53,506 nt of DNA, from the NCBI RefSeq assembly GCF_000383235.1, contig NZ_KB910953.1:1-53506 (forward strand). Direction: 5' to 3'. Position numbers and translations under genes: made by a program. The notes below the pieces were generated by a model. The model saw only the letters and a list, made by a program, of their open reading frames with translations. It made no database searches and was not told the DNA's origin. Origin of the DNA: Bacillus sp. 123MFChir2. GTDB lineage: Bacteria > Bacillota > Bacilli > Bacillales > Bacillaceae_G. The stretch's first letter is position 1. The number at the start of each line of letters is the position of its first letter. Shown here piece after piece: positions 51,084 to 53,506 of the stretch.

Positions 51084-51812
51084 TCACTTTGTAAGCTGTA
51101 AAGCTTTCATATAATCACTCCTTTTCTCAAGGGCCTTTTCTGCTTCTTCAGCCGTTACTACATAATCTACTACAATATTTTGTAATAAACTCTTATTAGC
51201 ATTTGGCAGCTGAATCGTTATGTCGTCCACACTAACCTTATTATTTTCAATTGTTTTATTAAATTCCTGAATACTTCTTGCAACTTCCGCTAATTTTTCC
51301 ATATGTGCAGGATTATTTACATCTAAAAAGATATTACTTCTAAAAACTGCCGTAACATAATGCTTCAAATTTTTCTTTGCTATTTCTTTCTCGGTCTTCT
51401 TATCGAAAAAAGTACCCCCTGTCTGCATTTGATCGAACGTAAATATAGTGTCATTCCCTTTTTTTTTATAATATGTATTGAATTTTTCTTGTAAATCATA
51501 CGCTTCTTTTATTATTTTATAGTTATCATTATCTACTTTTGGAGAGAATCGTTTATCGAAAAATAGTTGGAATTGCAAATGTGGTTCATCTACTTGCTGC
51601 ACATAAGCTGTTCGCTCTTTTGGACCAGGTAAAGATAAAATTTTTCCGGTCTCATGTGTTTCAACTTGATTTAGTTTAACAGAAATACCATACTCCGATT
51701 TTGTATAGTTTTGTGCTTTTTGTTCAATTTCTTTGTTCGATATATCACATGATGTTAATAGTAATAAACTAAACAGTATGCTATATGTTATTTTTGTTCT
51801 TTTCATATTCAT
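51084..51812 (-). CDS. Putative lipoprotein
   Basis: 242 residues from ATG 51812 (AGGAG 6 bases upstream; two more ATG codons are nearby). The signal is KRTKITYSILFSLLLLTSC, with the lipidated Cys22. The mature part is hydrophilic and Lys/Asp-rich (QKAQNYTKSEYGISVKLNQ, FDKRFSPKVDNDN). It resembles DUF1672-like Bacillus lipoproteins, but I am not certain. Its 5' end overlaps the helix-turn-helix relic. Confidence 0.8.
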   Translation of the reverse strand: MNMKRTKITYSILFSLLLLTSCDISNKEIEQKAQNYTKSEYGISVKLNQVETHETGKILSLPGPKERTAYVQQVDEPHLQFQLFFDKRFSPKVDNDNYKIIKEAYDLQEKFNTYYKKKGNDTIFTFDQMQTGGTFFDKKTEKEIAKKNLKHYVTAVFRSNIFLDVNNPAHMEKLAEVARSIQEFNKTIENNKVSVDDITIQLPNANKSLLQNIVVDYVVTAEEAEKALEKRSDYMKALQLTK

Positions 51813-51975
51813 ATTCATCTCCTTCTATTTCCACTTCATTTTCAACTTGAACCAATGTCTTTTTCGAAATTCCTGAAACAGTAGCTATTTTTTCTTGAGA
51901 ATATCCTTTTTCAAGATGAATCAGACGAACATGTTTAGAAATGAAATGAATTACAGTTTCTTTATTCGAATAACA
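51781..51975 (-). pseudogene. XRE-type helix-turn-helix relic overlapping the lipoprotein start
   Basis: The minus-strand frame HVRLIHLEKGYSQEKIATVS, GISKKTLVQVENEV, then EIEGDEYEYEKNKNNI and TAG is a Cro/C1-type HTH. There is a stop at 51976-51978 and no ATG, GTG or TTG before the HTH, so the N-terminus is gone or an unusual start (CTG, ATT) is used. Confidence 0.5.
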
Positions 51976-52002
51976 TCACTTCTATAAATCAGTATTTAAT
52001 TC

Positions 52003-52032
52003 AACTTATAGTGTAATATTACACTATAAGTT
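52003..52032. promoter_or_regulatory. Perfect 30-bp palindrome
   Basis: AACTTATAGTGTAAT is followed directly by its exact reverse complement. It lies between the minus-strand HTH/lipoprotein unit and the LD-carboxypeptidase gene on the plus strand. It is a likely dimeric repressor site, and the nearest candidate protein is the HTH relic. Confidence 0.6.
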
Positions 52033-52153
52033 ATCTTTATGTAAATAGGGAGCATATTGGAGGAAGATTTACAAACGGTAACTGAATGAAGGATTTTGAT
52101 AGTAGTTTAACGAATATAAGTCTAGATATATAGGAAAGAAGGGGAAAATACAT

Positions 52154-53167
52154 ATGATACAATATCCATTTTTACGAAAAGGAGCAACGATTGGAGTAAC
52201 GGCACCTTCTTCTGGTGTAGGTGCAGCACTACATAATATGTTTAAACAGTCTTGTGAAAGTATGGAAAGAAAAGGTTATACAGTCGTTTGCGGAGAAACA
52301 GTTTGGACACAAGAGAAAGTTAGGTCTGCTAGTGCGAAAAAGAGAGCAATTGAATTTATGGAAATGATGCAAGATAAAAACATTGATATCATCATTCCTC
52401 CTTGGGGTGGTCAGCTATTAATTGAAATACTAGAAGATATTGATTTTGGAAAGATAAATAAGAAATGGGTATTGGGATACTCGGATATGAGTGTTTTATT
52501 ATTAGCGATTACGTTAAAAACAGGAATAGCGACTGCTCATGGAACGAATTTTGTAGATGTAAGAGGCGAATATTCTGATCAAACAACAGCAATGTGGCAA
52601 AGTGTGTTATCAACGCCAGCAGGAGATTCAATCACTCAGTATTCTTCAGAGAAATATCAAGAAAAATGGCAACATAATAATCCATCTCCTTGTGTGTTTC
52701 ACTTAACAGAAGAAACGAATTGGAAAACACTTTCGAATGGTAGTGTGAACATAACCGGCCGATTGCTTGGCGGATGTATTGATGTGATTAGACACCTAAT
52801 TGGCACACCATTTGGTAACCTACAAGATTTTCAGAAAAAATATTGTAATGACGATCCGTTCATTTGGTATTTTGAAAATTGTGAGTTGACCACTACTGAT
52901 TTACGACGCACATTAGTTCAAATGAAATTGGCTGGTTGGTTTGATAATTGTTCCGGTATTTTATTCGGACGCAGTGCTGCCAATCATCCAGTGAATGAAT
53001 ATACTGCTGAAGATGTATATGCAGAACTTGCTGATGAGCTGCAAATTCCAATTATTTATGACGTAGACTGTGGTCATACGCCCCCGCAAATTACATTTAT
53101 AAACGGGGCACTTGCAGAAGTTGAGGTGGAAGAGGGTAAAGGAGTCATTATACAGCATTTCAAGTAG
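52154..53167 (+). CDS. LD-carboxypeptidase (peptidase family S66, MccF/LdcA-like)
   Basis: 337 residues. The nucleophile Ser110 is in GYSDMS, the Glu in IWYFENCE (about 240) and the His in DCGHTPPQ (about 306), the S66 triad. The start is ATG 52154, with GAAAGAAGGGG upstream. LdcA cuts the terminal D-Ala from wall tetrapeptides, and the MccF branch cleaves microcin C-like nucleotide antibiotics. The 335-345 residue length and GRLLGGCIDVIRHLIGT motif are closer to MccF than to short LdcA. Standing alone downstream of a large palindrome. Confidence 0.88.
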   Translation: MIQYPFLRKGATIGVTAPSSGVGAALHNMFKQSCESMERKGYTVVCGETVWTQEKVRSASAKKRAIEFMEMMQDKNIDIIIPPWGGQLLIEILEDIDFGKINKKWVLGYSDMSVLLLAITLKTGIATAHGTNFVDVRGEYSDQTTAMWQSVLSTPAGDSITQYSSEKYQEKWQHNNPSPCVFHLTEETNWKTLSNGSVNITGRLLGGCIDVIRHLIGTPFGNLQDFQKKYCNDDPFIWYFENCELTTTDLRRTLVQMKLAGWFDNCSGILFGRSAANHPVNEYTAEDVYAELADELQIPIIYDVDCGHTPPQITFINGALAEVEVEEGKGVIIQHFK

Positions 53168-53191
53168 AAATGTAGAAAGGAAATGACATGA

Positions 53192-53265
53192 ATGGACTAT
53201 AAAACTATCTCAAAAAAATATCCAACACTCATTACAGAGCGATTATATTTACAGCCCTTTCCGAA
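53192..53265 (+). pseudogene. GNAT acetyltransferase, N-terminus only
   Basis: MDYKTISKKYPTLITERLYL then QPF is the usual start of a RimJ-like GNAT protein (TERLYLxPF). The frame then runs into the left end of an IS element and stops at 53286-53288. The gene is interrupted. Confidence 0.65.
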
Positions 53266-53429
53266 CGGGAAAGCCCATCGCCTTTAGGCATGGGATGAAA
53301 GTGAGGTTGGATACGGAGTACCACTGAAAATTGCAAGGTTTGTGGTACTTTAAGTATCCAAAATGTTGGTATCTTTTATTTTTTATCTTTCGCGTTGTAG
53401 TTTAACAACCGAACTGATACAATGTGAAT
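53266..53429 (+). mobile_element. IS200/IS605-type element, left end
   Basis: The hairpin CCCATCGCCTTTAGGCATGGG (53274-53294, central TT loop) is the imperfect stem that these elements use at their ends. A second stem, GGATAC...TACCAC with GTGGTA...TATCC, spans about 53309-53376. The element's exact border in the GNAT gene is about 53260-53270. Confidence 0.6.
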
Positions 53430-53506
53430 ATGATAAATGATTATAGAAGAACCAAAACAACTGTGTCATTAATTAACTACCATTTTGTGTTTTGCCCGCG
53501 ATACAG
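53430..53506 (+). CDS. tnpA: IS200/IS605 transposase TnpA, N-terminus (runs off the window)
   Basis: MINDYRRTKTTVSLINYHFV then FCPRY is the N-terminus of the Y1 single-strand transposase; NYHFVFCPRYR is typical. The His-hydrophobic-His metal motif and the tyrosine lie beyond the window. This enzyme inserts at specific short targets without target duplication. Confidence 0.75.
   Translation, partial: MINDYRRTKTTVSLINYHFVFCPRY

Noticed and set aside
53266-53429. TnpB guide RNA (omega RNA) region
   Set aside because: The hairpins resemble it, but TnpA starts downstream, so this is better explained as the element's left end.

Overview
The window looks like chromosome of a Bacillus cereus group organism. 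The base composition is AT-rich, ribosome binding sites are strong (AGGAGG type), and gene order follows Bacillus in two places. The first is lexA, yneB, ynzC, tkt, sirA (yneE), yneF, ccdA, ccdC (yneJ), yneK. The second is hutP, hutH, hutU, hutI, hutG. Five families of short dispersed repeats of the kind known from this group sit in the gaps. Family and species statements rest on recognition by eye and memory, not on database searches.

1-7986: a transposase tail and its terminator, two dispersed repeats, then a complete lasso-peptide operon. Its order is cyclase (C), precursor (A), HPr-kinase-like precursor kinase (K), PqqD-like RRE (B1), leader peptidase (B2), nucleotidyltransferase (N) and ABC exporter (D). 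The 22-residue predicted core begins Ala-Gly-Pro-Gly, has the ring-closing Asp at position 9 and ends in Ser. This is the paeninodin/pseudomycoidin type, in which the terminal Ser is phosphorylated and may be elaborated further. It is the most interesting system here.

7987-14846: a small membrane protein, a 205-bp element with inverted ends, a polysaccharide deacetylase, a padR-DUF1700-DUF4097 operon, then lexA divergent from yneB-ynzC with an SOS box between, and an inserted MerR/TipA-type regulator. 14847-34419: tkt, sirA and yneF with Spo0A-box matches, a heterodimeric ABC exporter, a Nudix hydrolase, a LysR regulator, a BceB-like permease without its ATPase, an EamA transporter between inverted repeat copies, a 1.1-kb repeat-packed gap, ccdA and ccdC, a second heterodimeric ABC exporter, and yneK.

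34420-42960: a small unknown protein, an Asp/Glu-racemase-like gene with a DJ-1/PfpI partner, and the histidine utilisation operon with a candidate cre site over the promoter and a HutP-type RNA switch between hutP and hutH. 42960-47090 is a decay zone: a PAP2 phosphatase end, a serine hydrolase with an early stop, and two broken VOC (glyoxalase-fold) genes around an intact PAS histidine kinase.

47090-53506: a YitT-type membrane protein, a PP2C phosphatase-amidase-DUF2164 operon, a chromosomal homologue of the aminoglycoside 4'-nucleotidyltransferase, a transposase relic, a lipoprotein with an overlapping helix-turn-helix relic, a perfect 30-bp palindrome, an LD-carboxypeptidase, and a GNAT gene interrupted by an IS200/IS605-type element that runs off the window.
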